A DNA stretch of 64,000 nucleotides, from contig NZ_BCXG01000024.1 of assembly GCF_001894985.1 (NCBI RefSeq), positions 1-64,000 of the forward strand, read 5' to 3'. The notes under the pieces were generated by a model. It saw only the letters and a list, made by a program, of their open reading frames with translations, did not search any database and was not told the origin of the DNA. A program made the translations under genes and the position numbers. The DNA comes from Rhodococcus tukisamuensis NBRC 100609 (lineage in GTDB: Bacteria; Actinomycetota; Actinomycetes; Mycobacteriales; Mycobacteriaceae). Positions 17,031 through 25,051 of this stretch are shown here, piece by piece (the stretch's first letter is position 1; each line of letters starts with the position of its first letter).

Positions 17031-17951
17031 ATGTCCGTATTCCAGCTCGGCCGCCGCAGCTCGCAGGGCCAGCGGATCGCAGTAATCGGGGCAACCGGTT
17101 TCATTGGCTCCGCTACCCTACGTGCTCTCGCCGCGCGGGGTGCGGCGGTGACCGCGATCGCCCGGCAGCCACCTGCGCAACCTGACGCGGCGAAACGCTG
17201 GACGCAGGCCGACATCACCGACGTCGACACCCTGACGACCGCACTGGAGGGCGTAGATGTCGTCATCCACGCCGGCAGCTACACCGGATCCGATCCGAAC
17301 CTGTGCGAAGTCATCAACCACCAGGGAACCCGGAATGTTCTCCTCGCAGCCGATCGATCCGGCATAGAGTCGGTCATCACCCTCAGCACGATCGGCGTCT
17401 ACGGACCTGGCCCCTTCACCGGGATCGTCGAGGACAAGCGAGAACCGAACCCCATCACCGCCCTCAGCGCCAGCCGGGTAGCAGCTGACCACGACGTCCG
17501 CGCCCAGGGCGGCACCGTCGTCCGACCCGGATTCATCCACGGCCCCGGCGACCGGTGGTTCACCCCCGGGCTGTGGTACATCCTCAGCCAACTCGGCGGT
17601 TGGATCGACCACGGCGCCCCGACGCAGTCCACCATCGAGGTCGACCTCCTCGCCAGCCAGCTCGCAGACCTCGCACTGACCCCCACAGTTGGTGACCGAG
17701 GAGCGCTCTTCCATGCGTCAGCGCCCGAGCCTTCCTCGGTCCGCTCCATCGCTGCCGCGACCGTCGGCCAGGGTCGAGATCTCCCAGCAAACAACCTCAC
17801 CTTCCCGAAGGCGCTACGCCGTGCGCCAGATCTCGGCCTGACGCCGCGGCATATCGACCTTGGCGGCCGTGACCATACGATCGACGGAACACGGTTACGT
17901 AAACGGTTGCGGGGCAACGCGCACGAGGGGTCTGACCCAAACTCAGGGTGA
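17031..17951 (+). CDS. NAD(P)-dependent epimerase/reductase (extended SDR)
   Basis: A 306-residue extended short-chain dehydrogenase. The nucleotide-binding motif is VIGATGFIGSATL; the later part contains TLSTIGVYGPGP, but the usual active-site YxxxK is replaced by a region with SASRVAAD, so catalysis is uncertain. GGAGG lies 9 nt before ATG. Divergent from the TetR-type receptor and grouped with the AfsA gene, so it may reduce the GBL precursor. Followed by a hairpin terminator. Confidence 0.8.
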   Translation: MSVFQLGRRSSQGQRIAVIGATGFIGSATLRALAARGAAVTAIARQPPAQPDAAKRWTQADITDVDTLTTALEGVDVVIHAGSYTGSDPNLCEVINHQGTRNVLLAADRSGIESVITLSTIGVYGPGPFTGIVEDKREPNPITALSASRVAADHDVRAQGGTVVRPGFIHGPGDRWFTPGLWYILSQLGGWIDHGAPTQSTIEVDLLASQLADLALTPTVGDRGALFHASAPEPSSVRSIAAATVGQGRDLPANNLTFPKALRRAPDLGLTPRHIDLGGRDHTIDGTRLRKRLRGNAHEGSDPNSG

Positions 17952-17994
17952 CAATGTGCACCCCTCCGCATATCGGTGACCATGCAGCCCAGGA

Positions 17995-18019
17995 CAGATG
18001 TCTCCGTAGGAGACATCTG
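17995..18019. terminator. 11-bp perfect hairpin after the SDR gene
   Basis: CAGATGTCTCC, loop GTA, GGAGACATCTG, 43 bp after the stop of the SDR gene. No T-tract. The stretch from here to 18600 has no convincing gene; a 122-codon frame at 17976-18344 lacks start signals and any recognisable domain. Confidence 0.65.
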
Positions 18020-18607
18020 GCGAGCCGACCCGATGACCGTTGAAGGTTCGACCAGAACGTTTCGCGACGAGACGAACCGAGACCCTACGCCGAACGAGCC
18101 CCCGCCTGACGAGTGGCCGCACCCGGCACCTGAACTGGTCGGAGCTCACCTTCTCCCGTTCCCCCCGGGGGCAACTAGAAACCGGTCAGACGACTCGATT
18201 TATAAGTACCGGGTGGTAGGTATTGAAACTGCACACATCGTTGGCGAACTCGGTATAGCGTGCACTTGGCTTCGAGAGCTAATTCAGCACAACGGACAGC
18301 TCCGGACGAACCGAACGAGTGGGGCGCAAACCGAGGTGACATGAAACTTCCACCCGCGCATGTTGATTCATCTGTTCGACGACCTCAGCTCGGGAACATT
18401 CCCGGCTGCAACTGGAGGTCGCCGCCCGGCTCAACTCAGCCCTCGACAGTGTTCAGGCGTGCGCGGCAGTTGCGACGCCACCGCCGCGGAGAACACGCGA
18501 GGAGTCCGAGAAGGGTTTCGCCGGCGACCGGGTCGCAGTCGCTGAGGTGACCTGTGGCAGTCCCGCACCGTGCGGGACACGGCGTAGGAATCGAAGGAGA
18601 TCAAAGA

Positions 18608-19150
18608 ATGACGACACTGACCAGAGCCGCTCTCGCCGGCACCGCAATGACCGCCGCACTCGTGATGGGAGCTGGCACCGCCTCCGCAGCAACGATCGGC
18701 ACGGCCGGATCCGCGATGGTCTCGACCCCGACCGGGGCGGACCAGCTGTGCGGTACTGCCTACATCGGCGCCGATACCCATGTCGGTGCACCGCCGGCCG
18801 GTGCTCGTGCAGTCCAGGGTGTGACGGTCACGGGCAAGCTCTACGACTCGGGATCCGTGCTCCAGGCCACGGCGTCCGCTACCACCGACGCCAACGGCAG
18901 GTACTGCATTCAGGCACCTGCCGGACTGGCGAGCGTCATCACGAGTAATGGCTGGGTCGATATGTCCTTCACACCCGCCACGGTCACGGACACGAGCGTC
19001 ACGCCCAACGTGACCTACGCCGGTCGCATGTCCGGCCCCGGGACCCCGTCCGCGGACGGAAAGCTCACGCTCGGCGAGTTCATCAAGCACCCCTGGCCGA
19101 ACCTGATCACGGCAACGAGCGCGTGGAAGGTGAATGTCGTCTTCGCGTGA
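18608..19150 (+). CDS. Secreted transthyretin-like/carboxypeptidase-regulatory-like protein
   Basis: A 180-residue protein with a strong ribosome site (AAGGAGATC) and a Sec signal peptide (TRAALAGTAMTAALVMGAG, cut after TASA). The mature part has one repeat-like unit, VQGVTVTGKLYDSGSVLQ followed by TTDANGRYCIQAP, the pattern of carboxypeptidase-regulatory/transthyretin-like beta domains used in secreted actinobacterial proteins. Two Cys may pair. It is closed by a 17-bp hairpin and followed directly by four tiny peptide genes. Confidence 0.75.
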   Translation: MTTLTRAALAGTAMTAALVMGAGTASAATIGTAGSAMVSTPTGADQLCGTAYIGADTHVGAPPAGARAVQGVTVTGKLYDSGSVLQATASATTDANGRYCIQAPAGLASVITSNGWVDMSFTPATVTDTSVTPNVTYAGRMSGPGTPSADGKLTLGEFIKHPWPNLITATSAWKVNVVFA

Positions 19151-19157
19151 TCTGATT

Positions 19158-19198
19158 CGGGTTTGGGGTGCGGGCCACACACCCGCACCCCAAACCCG
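19158..19198. terminator. 17-bp perfect hairpin terminator
   Basis: CGGGTTTGGGGTGCGGG pairs without mismatch with CCCGCACCCCAAACCCG around a 7-nt loop, 8 bp after the stop of the secreted protein. It separates that gene from the peptide cluster. Confidence 0.85.
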
Positions 19199-19291
19199 GC
19201 GGCCACCAGGGGCTCCCCACCTTGACCACGATACGGGCGGGTGATACCTGCTCGATTCTCAATTACTCACTCACAGAAGGAGGATTCACCC

Positions 19292-19411
19292 ATGCTCAAG
19301 GCATTCATTGCGTTACTCGGGGCATTCGTCACGGACTCCGCACCCGCCTGGGGCGGATCGATCGACGGACTGAACGCCATGTCCACCGACAGCTACTCGA
19401 GCGAAGGATAA
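19292..19411 (+). CDS. Tiny peptide 1 of cluster (39 aa)
   Basis: MLKAFIALLGAFVTDSAPAW followed by a Gly/Ser-rich tail. An excellent ribosome site, AGAAGGAGG, lies 8 nt before ATG. The first 13 residues form an amphipathic or membrane helix; no signal peptide. First of four short genes between two strong terminators, so the set is probably one transcript. Confidence 0.6.
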   Translation: MLKAFIALLGAFVTDSAPAWGGSIDGLNAMSTDSYSSEG

Positions 19412-19415
19412 ATTC

Positions 19416-19529
19416 ATGATTGGCTCCGTTCAGGAGAGCACGGGATCCCTCGGACAGACCGTGACCCAGATGCTCCCCATCATGTTCCTCTACCTCGTCG
19501 ACTTTCCCATCAGCGCGTCCGTCGGCTGA
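19416..19529 (+). CDS. Tiny peptide 2 of cluster (37 aa)
   Basis: Starts 4 bp after the stop of peptide 1 (GCGAAGGATAAATTC ATG serves both as coding end and ribosome site). A polar Ser/Thr/Gln-rich first half precedes a hydrophobic helix (MLPIMFLYLVDFPI). No signal peptide or known family. The tight spacing argues for real translation. Confidence 0.55.
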   Translation: MIGSVQESTGSLGQTVTQMLPIMFLYLVDFPISASVG

Positions 19530-19558
19530 CGGATCACCCAACCGAAAGCAGTATCCAA

Positions 19559-19657
19559 ATGCTCAATGCACTCAGCTCCGATCTAGCCCTCGGCTCTGTC
19601 ATGACGTATATCGACCTCATGGATCCACTCAAGACCTTCCTGCTCGGCCTGTCCTAA
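19559..19657 (+). CDS. Tiny peptide 3 of cluster (32 aa)
   Basis: MLNALSSDLALGSVMTYI then DLMDPLKTFLLGLS. Alternating hydrophobic and Ser residues suggest an amphipathic helix, the pattern of corynebacterial porin peptides. The ribosome site (GAAAGCAG) is weak. Located 29 bp after peptide 2. Confidence 0.5.
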   Translation: MLNALSSDLALGSVMTYIDLMDPLKTFLLGLS

Positions 19658-19668
19658 AGGAGAATGCA

Positions 19669-19803
19669 ATGTCATCGGACTACTGGGCCAAGATGGTGGA
19701 CACCATGATGAACTTCGGGGCGATCGCAGGGATCGGATTGGCGACGGCCTCCGCCGCAGGCGCGGGCTGGTCAAGCCTCGACTCAGCCTCCAGCAACACC
19801 TGA
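19669..19803 (+). CDS. Tiny peptide 4 of cluster (44 aa)
   Basis: MSSDYWAKMVDTMMNFGAIA, then a Gly/Ala-rich helix and a Ser-rich end (SLDSASSNT). The ribosome site AAAGGAGAA lies 5-6 nt before ATG. Last gene of the cluster, 15 bp before a 15-bp stem terminator. Like the others it lacks a signal sequence and could act at the cell envelope. Confidence 0.6.
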   Translation: MSSDYWAKMVDTMMNFGAIAGIGLATASAAGAGWSSLDSASSNT

Positions 19804-19817
19804 CCAACCCGACACAC

Positions 19818-19865
19818 GTGACCGGTGCTCACACCCAGCAAGAGCCGGACGTGGGCACCGGTCAC
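19818..19865. terminator. Hairpin terminator closing the peptide cluster
   Basis: GTGACCGGTGCTCAC pairs with GTGGGCACCGGTCAC (one mismatch) around an 18-nt loop. It follows peptide 4 directly, defining a transcription unit 19200-19865. Confidence 0.7.
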
Positions 19866-20357
19866 GAGCATCAGGGTCCAGCACGAGCTAGTACGACCAG
19901 CAGCTTTTGCCAGGATGAGTAAGCGGCGTCATCGGTTTGGCCGGACAACACACCGTGTGCTCGCGGCCGATCTCCGGGAAGTCCCGAAGACGCTCCAACT
20001 CCTCGTCCGCGAACACTCGCGTCGCCACAAACCCCACCAACTTCCAGCCGCGTCGATCGACCTCATCGGCAGCCAAGCCAAGCACCAACCACTCAACTGG
20101 GCAGCCGGAACCGTCAAATCGTCCTCTACCCGGGCGTATTCCGAACTTCGTTGGATTCTCGGCGATTACTACCGGAACCCCTACTATGGGGACCCCATGT
20201 CGGTCAACGTCTTCCGGTCAGGGGCAGTGACCACCCAAGTCGCACCCAAATGTGTTGTACAGCACTCATTGCCACAACTCGGGTATCGGCAAAGTTCACA
20301 TCCAGCCGTGGGGAATCATTTGCAGCACCTCCCGGGTATTGGGGCAGCCGTTCCGAG
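19866..20357. other. Stretch without a supported gene
   Basis: A forward frame of 220 codons crosses this interval but lacks a ribosome site, runs through the terminator at 19818 and shows no domain. I see no repeat from the dispersed families here. Confidence 0.4.
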
Positions 20358-20516
20358 TCAGAGCGCGGTGCCGAGCAACCAGAAGATGCCGAGACCCACT
20401 GCATTGACGATCGTGAACAGGGCCGCCTCGAGCGGTGGATGCTGCGCGAACGCCGCTTGTCCAACTTGGTACACGGTGTCGAAGTAGGCCGGCAATGTCG
20501 AAATCGATGAGCCCAT
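20358..20516 (-). CDS. Tiny hydrophobic peptide (52 aa)
   Basis: MGSSISTLPAYFDTVYQVGQ, then a strongly hydrophobic C-terminal helix (ALFTIVNAVGLGIFWLLG). GGGGGA lies 7 nt before the ATG at 20516; a longer frame from 20561 has no such signal. No signal peptide. Similar in size and character to the forward-strand cluster just to its left. The region 20517-20860 upstream holds nothing else recognisable. Confidence 0.6.
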   Translation of the reverse strand: MGSSISTLPAYFDTVYQVGQAAFAQHPPLEAALFTIVNAVGLGIFWLLGTAL

Positions 20517-20863
20517 GTTGGTTCCCCCAGTTGGTGTCCCGACACTAGGTACATCGCGCACGTGGTGGGGCCGTTACTTGGCGCCTTCTTCGAGCTAACC
20601 AGCTTTGGGGTGGCCCCGCCATGTCCCGTGGGGGCGGGCTGGCGGGGCCGGGCCGCCCCCTGGGGGCAAGAGACGGCCCACCAACAGTAATCCGGCAGCA
20701 ACAAGGCGCAGTGCCGACATGCCAGGAACGATCAGGTCGTTCGGCGGTCAATGTCCACGCGGTACTGCTGGGTGACGCCGACCGCCGAGCACTGATCAGG
20801 CGCCCGTCGCGCCAGGATGTTCGCCCGGCCAAAACGTGGTCCGGGAGCGCGGTGGGTGAGGGT

Positions 20864-21448
20864 CTAGTGCGCGGCGGCGAAGGCCTCCTGGATCTCGGCG
20901 GAGATCCGCCCGCGCGCTGACACCTTCAAACCGTTTGCGGCAGCCCACTGTCGAATCGCCTTCATCTGCTCGCGGCTAGCGGCGGATCCTGCCGTTGCCT
21001 TGCGCTGGTTCTTCGCCCCACTGACCTTGGTGGCGTGTGCGATGTAGTAGTCGAGCTTCCGGTGAAATTCGGTCGCGTTCTTGGTGTTGAGGTCGATCGC
21101 GTAGCTGACCCCGTTCACCGAGAAGGTGATGCTTTCTCCGCCGCTGTCGATGGGGGTCTCGTCGATGTCGTCGATCAGTTGCACGATGGTTTTCCGGGCC
21201 GCAGGGTCCTCCGTCAGTGGGGTGCGATCTTCCGGCAGGTTACCGGTTCGAGTTGCCGATGAATCGCTCGTCGCTGGGTGCACGGCGAACAGCGCCGGCG
21301 TGCTACGAGATGTGAATGTGTTTTCAGTGAGTGGTACAGCGTCGATTTGTGGCGCCCATGGAAGGACGCAGCTGTGGTGTCGAGTCTTACCGCGAGAGGA
21401 ACGCCGGCCTTCACTCTCAAAGATCCGGACACGGTGGTCGCCCATCAT
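20864..21448 (-). CDS. lsr2: Lsr2-family nucleoid-associated protein with N-terminal extension
   Basis: Residues 83-194 match Lsr2: the dimerisation strand part (VQLIDDIDETPIDSGGESIT, FSVNGVSYAIDL, KNATEFHRKLDYYI) and the C-terminal DNA-binding domain (REQMKAIRQWAAANG ... SARGRIS) with the R-G-R AT-hook-like core. Lsr2 coats AT-rich foreign DNA and silences it, like H-NS. The canonical protein is about 112 residues; the first 80 codons here have no recognised domain and the true start may be further in, though no good ribosome site is visible. Probably an accessory island copy. Confidence 0.85.
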   Translation of the reverse strand: MMGDHRVRIFESEGRRSSRGKTRHHSCVLPWAPQIDAVPLTENTFTSRSTPALFAVHPATSDSSATRTGNLPEDRTPLTEDPAARKTIVQLIDDIDETPIDSGGESITFSVNGVSYAIDLNTKNATEFHRKLDYYIAHATKVSGAKNQRKATAGSAASREQMKAIRQWAAANGLKVSARGRISAEIQEAFAAAH

Positions 21449-21487
21449 CCGGAGTGGGTGCCATCGATAGATGGAGTCGGGGCCCTC

Positions 21488-21994
21488 TCACATGAGCATC
21501 GGGATCACTGCCAACGCGGCGATCCCGATGCTCACGATCGCCAGCAGTGTTGTTCCCACGACGAAGCCCCGCTCGACGGTGCCGGGATGTCGGCGGCGGT
21601 TCCGGACGACAGCGACGAGTACCGCTACCGCACCAATTCCTCCCAGAATCAGGGGCGACAAGACCACGCAGAGGAGCGCGGCAGCAAGGAGCCCTGCGCC
21701 GGGCCGTGTCCACCATTCGCCGGCTGTGGAACGAAACCCCGCATACGGGCCCGGCCCAGAGGACACGTCCTCGTTGGCGGCGATCTTCTCGACCGGTCCG
21801 AGTTCTCGAAGTATCGCAGTCATGTCACCAGCACCGGCGGCAGCTTGTACGGCGTATCGAGTGGCGATGCGCTCGCGCACCGAGCTGACGATGCGCTCCG
21901 CCTCCTCAGCTTGAGTATCGCGCAGGGAGTCTCGGAGGTCTTGTAGGTACGCGGCCGCGAGCGGGGAATCGTCGATCGACGTGTGGGGGTCCAT
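21488..21994 (-). CDS. Membrane protein with helical cytoplasmic domain (DUF1700-like layout)
   Basis: A 168-residue protein. The N-terminal soluble part (AAYLQDLRDSLRDTQAEEAE; MTAILRELGPVEKIAANE) follows the HAAS/DUF1700 layout of proteins partnered with PadR/MarR-like regulators. Three hydrophobic segments follow (LLAAALLCVVLSPLILGG; VAVLVAVV; TTLLAIVSIGIAALAVI). GGAGGAGA precedes the ATG at 21994. It is the last gene of a three-gene leftward operon with a winged-helix regulator and another membrane protein, suggesting an envelope-stress unit. Confidence 0.75.
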   Translation of the reverse strand: MDPHTSIDDSPLAAAYLQDLRDSLRDTQAEEAERIVSSVRERIATRYAVQAAAGAGDMTAILRELGPVEKIAANEDVSSGPGPYAGFRSTAGEWWTRPGAGLLAAALLCVVLSPLILGGIGAVAVLVAVVRNRRRHPGTVERGFVVGTTLLAIVSIGIAALAVIPMLM

Positions 21995-22095
21995 TTCAGT
22001 TCTCCTCCATGCAGTTCCGGATGTCTCCGCCATGCCGGACCGGGCGCCGCACAACGATCTCCCACGCCGGGACACCCAGTCCGTCGACCGACTGC

Positions 22096-22431
22096 TCACG
22101 GCACCGACTCCGCATGGTTGACGCCGTCGATGGTGGCGAGGATTGACCTCAACACTCTCGCTTCGGCCGCGAGAGCAGCCTCCCCGACGGGGGTCAGTTG
22201 GATCCACGATCGTTGGCGTCGGCCGTTGTAGGTCTTTCGCATCGAGATGTAGCCGCGCTGGGCCAGGAGTTCGAGATGTCGGCCGAGGTTTCCGTCCGTC
22301 AGCCCCAGAGTGGTTCGCAGGTAGGAGAATTCGACTTCCATCCCGTCGCACAGGGTGGTCATGATGGCGAGCCGCACCCGCTGGTGAACTGTGTCATCGA
22401 GACCGGTGATGGGATGCTGGATGTCAGCCAA
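22096..22431 (-). CDS. Winged-helix transcriptional regulator (MarR/ArsR-like, HTH_27)
   Basis: A 111-residue regulator: LDDTVHQRVRLAIMTTL, then the recognition unit FSYLRTTLGLTDGNLGRHLE and the wing ISMRKTYNGRRQRSWIQLT. A TTG start at 22431 overlaps the stop of the preceding membrane gene and has AGGGA at suitable spacing, implying translational coupling. The palindrome at 23024 upstream of the operon is a candidate operator. Confidence 0.85.
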   Translation of the reverse strand: MADIQHPITGLDDTVHQRVRLAIMTTLCDGMEVEFSYLRTTLGLTDGNLGRHLELLAQRGYISMRKTYNGRRQRSWIQLTPVGEAALAAEARVLRSILATIDGVNHAESVP

Positions 22432-23017
22432 CTCGCAGTCCCTGGTTCTCGACGATTCTGGACTGGGCCGCACCGGCAAGGGCGATGACCGCGAAGACGA
22501 GTGTGGCGACGCCAGCTGAGACGTAGCTCATCACGGATCTCTCGGTCCAGAGAAGTTGACGGGCCGGCTCGCTCACTGTCACCAGCCCCACGACGATCGC
22601 GGCGAGCGCGGTCGCCCAGACCGGCCAGCACCGCTCACGCCATCCGATGACGAAGAACCCCACGCCCAGCAGGGACAACGCGCCGACGATGTAGACCAGG
22701 GGCAGCAGCCCGAAGAAGATGGACAGAACCGCAATCAGCGCAATCAGGTGGTAGCCGACGCCACGCCTCCGGACCCCCATGGCCTGGGCTCGGACGTAGA
22801 CGATGCCCCACAGGATGAGGAACACGGCAGGGACGGCGAGAATCTGAATCCAGCCTACTGGCCATTGGTCCGCCAGAATCGAGACGCCGATCGCTGTGGC
22901 GCCCAGACCCAGCATCAGCAGATTCGTCGATGCAACTCGGCGTGCCAGCCGAACTCGACGAGACGCATCCGTCGCCTTGTCGTTGAAGGTGTCCGCGCAG
23001 TGGTCGTGGGCTGACAT
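22424..23017 (-). CDS. Multi-pass membrane protein (197 aa)
   Basis: Five or six hydrophobic segments (NLLMLGLGATAIGVSIL; ILAVPAVFLILWGIVYV; LIALIAVLSIFFGLLPLVYI; WATALAAIVVGLVTV; VATLVFAVIALAGAA). First gene of the operon with the winged-helix regulator. The ATG at 23017 is preferred to that at 23032, which lies inside a palindrome. The function is unknown; the arrangement resembles operons in which the regulator controls membrane proteins. Confidence 0.75.
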   Translation of the reverse strand: MSAHDHCADTFNDKATDASRRVRLARRVASTNLLMLGLGATAIGVSILADQWPVGWIQILAVPAVFLILWGIVYVRAQAMGVRRRGVGYHLIALIAVLSIFFGLLPLVYIVGALSLLGVGFFVIGWRERCWPVWATALAAIVVGLVTVSEPARQLLWTERSVMSYVSAGVATLVFAVIALAGAAQSRIVENQGLRVG

Positions 23018-23023
23018 ACCTTG

Positions 23024-23040
23024 ACTCTGCATTGCAGAGT
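23024..23040. promoter_or_regulatory. 17-nt perfect palindrome, candidate operator
   Basis: ACTCTGCA-T-TGCAGAGT, 7 bp upstream of the first gene of the membrane/regulator operon. Exact symmetry and position suit binding by the operon's own dimeric winged-helix regulator. There is no direct evidence of binding. Confidence 0.5.
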
Positions 23041-23172
23041 GAAGTTCGTCAACCCGGAAACCCGTTGTTGGTCAACGATCAAAGAGGGCTACCCCCGGTC
23101 TGATTGACGAGTCAGCTGAACTCGGGCAGTCCCGGGAGGCGACACCTTGTTGTCAATCGGGTCCGAGGGTGG

Positions 23173-23814
23173 CTAATGAATCGAGCCGAAGTCAGGTTGG
23201 TGGGACCCCGGGGACTTCGGATCGAACTGGATACGGGCGTCGAGGTCGAAGGCGTGGACTGTGCCGTCGTCGAAACCGAGTTCGACGCCGTCCCGTTCGA
23301 GGCGGACCCATTCGAGTGCTCGACCATCGGCGGTGCGGCCGATGTGAGACCTCCCGATGTTTCCGGCCCGCGTGGTCAGCGGAGCCTTGGGCGCCTTGTC
23401 CAGGACGCCGGGGCAGCATCGCCGGCAGCGCGTGTAGCGCCGGGCGGCGTTGATCTCCTGTTCCGTGGCGAACTCGGGCAGCCGAGGCCAGCCGAAGGCC
23501 TGCAGATGTTCACGCAGATCGTCGAGGGTCGCCTGCGGCCCGAAGGGGTGCATGGTGCGGAGGTCGAGCTTGTCCCGGACGGCGGGGCAGTTGAGGGTGT
23601 GGACCTTGGTGAGGTTGATGATGAACTGGGCGCCCGCGGCGAGCGCGGCGTCGATGTCGCGCTGGCCCTGGTCGAGCCAGTCGTTGACCCGGCCGATCAA
23701 CTCGGCGTCGGATTCGCGGATCTGGACCAGCTCGTAGCGGCTGCCGTCATCGCTGGCCTCAACCAGTTCGTAGGTGCTGCCGTCTTCGCGGTAGTTGATC
23801 ATCGGTGGGGCCAC
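23173..23814 (-). CDS. Hypothetical protein, probably 5'-truncated (upstream zinc-ribbon-like frame)
   Basis: From the GTG at 23814 the frame gives 213 residues with a CxxC pair (RCRRCCPG) but no recognised domain. The same frame stays open to about 24175 and just upstream reads ACHRCDYQGFVLGTG then ILCNHG, a C-x2-C ... C-x-H zinc-ribbon-like pattern seen in mobile-element replication proteins. No start codon is available in that part, and from 24025 it runs into an element-end repeat, so the original 5' end was probably lost. Confidence 0.5.
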   Translation of the reverse strand: MAPPMINYREDGSTYELVEASDDGSRYELVQIRESDAELIGRVNDWLDQGQRDIDAALAAGAQFIINLTKVHTLNCPAVRDKLDLRTMHPFGPQATLDDLREHLQAFGWPRLPEFATEQEINAARRYTRCRRCCPGVLDKAPKAPLTTRAGNIGRSHIGRTADGRALEWVRLERDGVELGFDDGTVHAFDLDARIQFDPKSPGSHQPDFGSIH

Positions 23815-24024
23815 TCTCTCTCGTTCCTGTGCGAACAGCTCTCGCAGGCTAGGGCCTGTGCGGGTGGGCTGTCCGTGGTTGCAGAGGATCGGGCCGGTGC
23901 CGAGGACGAAGCCCTGGTAGTCGCAGCGATGGCACGCGTCGATGATTTCGCTTGGCGGGCGGCATCGACGTCGGCGCGGCGCTCGGTGGTGCGTTTCGCG
24001 GTGGCGGGGGCAGTGCCGCGACAG

Positions 24025-24190
24025 CAGTCTTGTCAGTCCGGGTGCGCCCGAGTCCGGTATAGGCCAGCTCTCCCGGATTGAGATGCAGGAGGGGATTCCG
24101 GGACGCCTGCGTCGGCCTCTGGTCGAGGTTGGATTTGCTACCAGAAGTGAGATGGCGGTCCGCCTTGGCGTTCGTCAACAGGACACCTGT
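24025..24190. repeat. Truncated copy of the element left-end block
   Basis: About 165 bp closely match 11930-12090 (CAGCTCTCCCGGAT; GGTCGAGGTTGG; TTTGCTACCAGA; GTCAACAGGACACCT). The first part of the left end, including the palindrome arm, is absent. At its right edge a short inverted repeat (CGTCAACAGG/CCTGTTTGACG) appears; half of it recurs at 30797-30812. It marks an old insertion or recombination scar. 24191-24490 shows no gene. Confidence 0.7.
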
Positions 24191-24493
24191 TTGACGACGG
24201 TTAGTGGCGATGATGAGTGCGGTGGAGCGAACTTCAGAACGGGCGACCGCGATGTGTTCGGCGGCCGATTCGGAAGCCGATGGAGTGAACCGGCGCCAGC
24301 TGGCCGGCGCGCAAAGCATCGAGCACGAATTCTTCATGCGCGACCATCGGAGTCGGAAGTTCGTCCACATTCCAGCGGAATTCTCTGGCTCCACAAGTCG
24401 TGGCTCACCAGTTGCAAGCCCAGTGTGAACGCCAACGCGCCTCGGTTCGGGTGACCACCATCGGGTACGCCTCAGATTGCCTATCGTGGGTCT

Positions 24494-24967
24494 ATGGGGC
24501 ATGAATGGGGGCGGATCGCGGCAGCGGCATCTGCGGGAACGCTGATCCTGACGAGCTGCGCGACCAACACGGACGTGCCGGCAACCTTCGCCGCCGCGGT
24601 GACCGTCACCGGCCAAGCAAGCCGAGCATCGGCTGCTTCCGGCGAGTGCACCATCGAGAAGGTTCCGGTCGCCCCGAACGACAGAGTGGTCATCGATGGA
24701 GACAGCGGTGCTGCCTTCGCAATGACTGCACTGGAGGTCGACTCCATCGATGAGAATCCCGATGGCACGGGCGTATGCACCTACACCGCGCGCTTCGGAG
24801 CCATCCCCGCGAACCAGAGAAACTACGTCATCTGGATGAACTACTTCACAGGGCAGTCCTTCACGTCCGACGAACTCAAAAACGGTGCTACCTACCGCCT
24901 GTGCAGCTCCGCACCCACCGACAGCAGCCACGGTGCAGATGTACAGGACAGCGGCTGCACGCCCTGA
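24494..24967 (+). CDS. Secreted lipoprotein
   Basis: A 157-residue protein with a lipobox: hydrophobic stretch AAASAGTLIL then T-S-C, lipidation Cys at about residue 18. The mature part is about 135 residues, probably beta-rich, with further Cys residues (GECTIEK; GVCTYTA; YRLCSSA; DSGCTP) that may form two disulfides. No family recognised. Monocistronic; no strong ribosome site. Confidence 0.7.
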   Translation: MGHEWGRIAAAASAGTLILTSCATNTDVPATFAAAVTVTGQASRASAASGECTIEKVPVAPNDRVVIDGDSGAAFAMTALEVDSIDENPDGTGVCTYTARFGAIPANQRNYVIWMNYFTGQSFTSDELKNGATYRLCSSAPTDSSHGADVQDSGCTP

Positions 24968-25051
24968 CGCGGAACGCCATCTCGGGGCCCTTCAAACGAT
25001 CCCTGGCTTCCGGATCATGCACGCCTTCCGCAGAAACCGCCATCTGACGGT

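Noticed and set aside
19825-20487. A 220-codon forward frame
   Set aside because: Begins inside a terminator, lacks a ribosome site and overlaps the peptide gene on the other strand.
23849-24931. A 360-codon minus-strand frame over the lipoprotein gene
   Set aside because: Opposite a well-supported lipoprotein and spanning a repeat; no ribosome site or domain.
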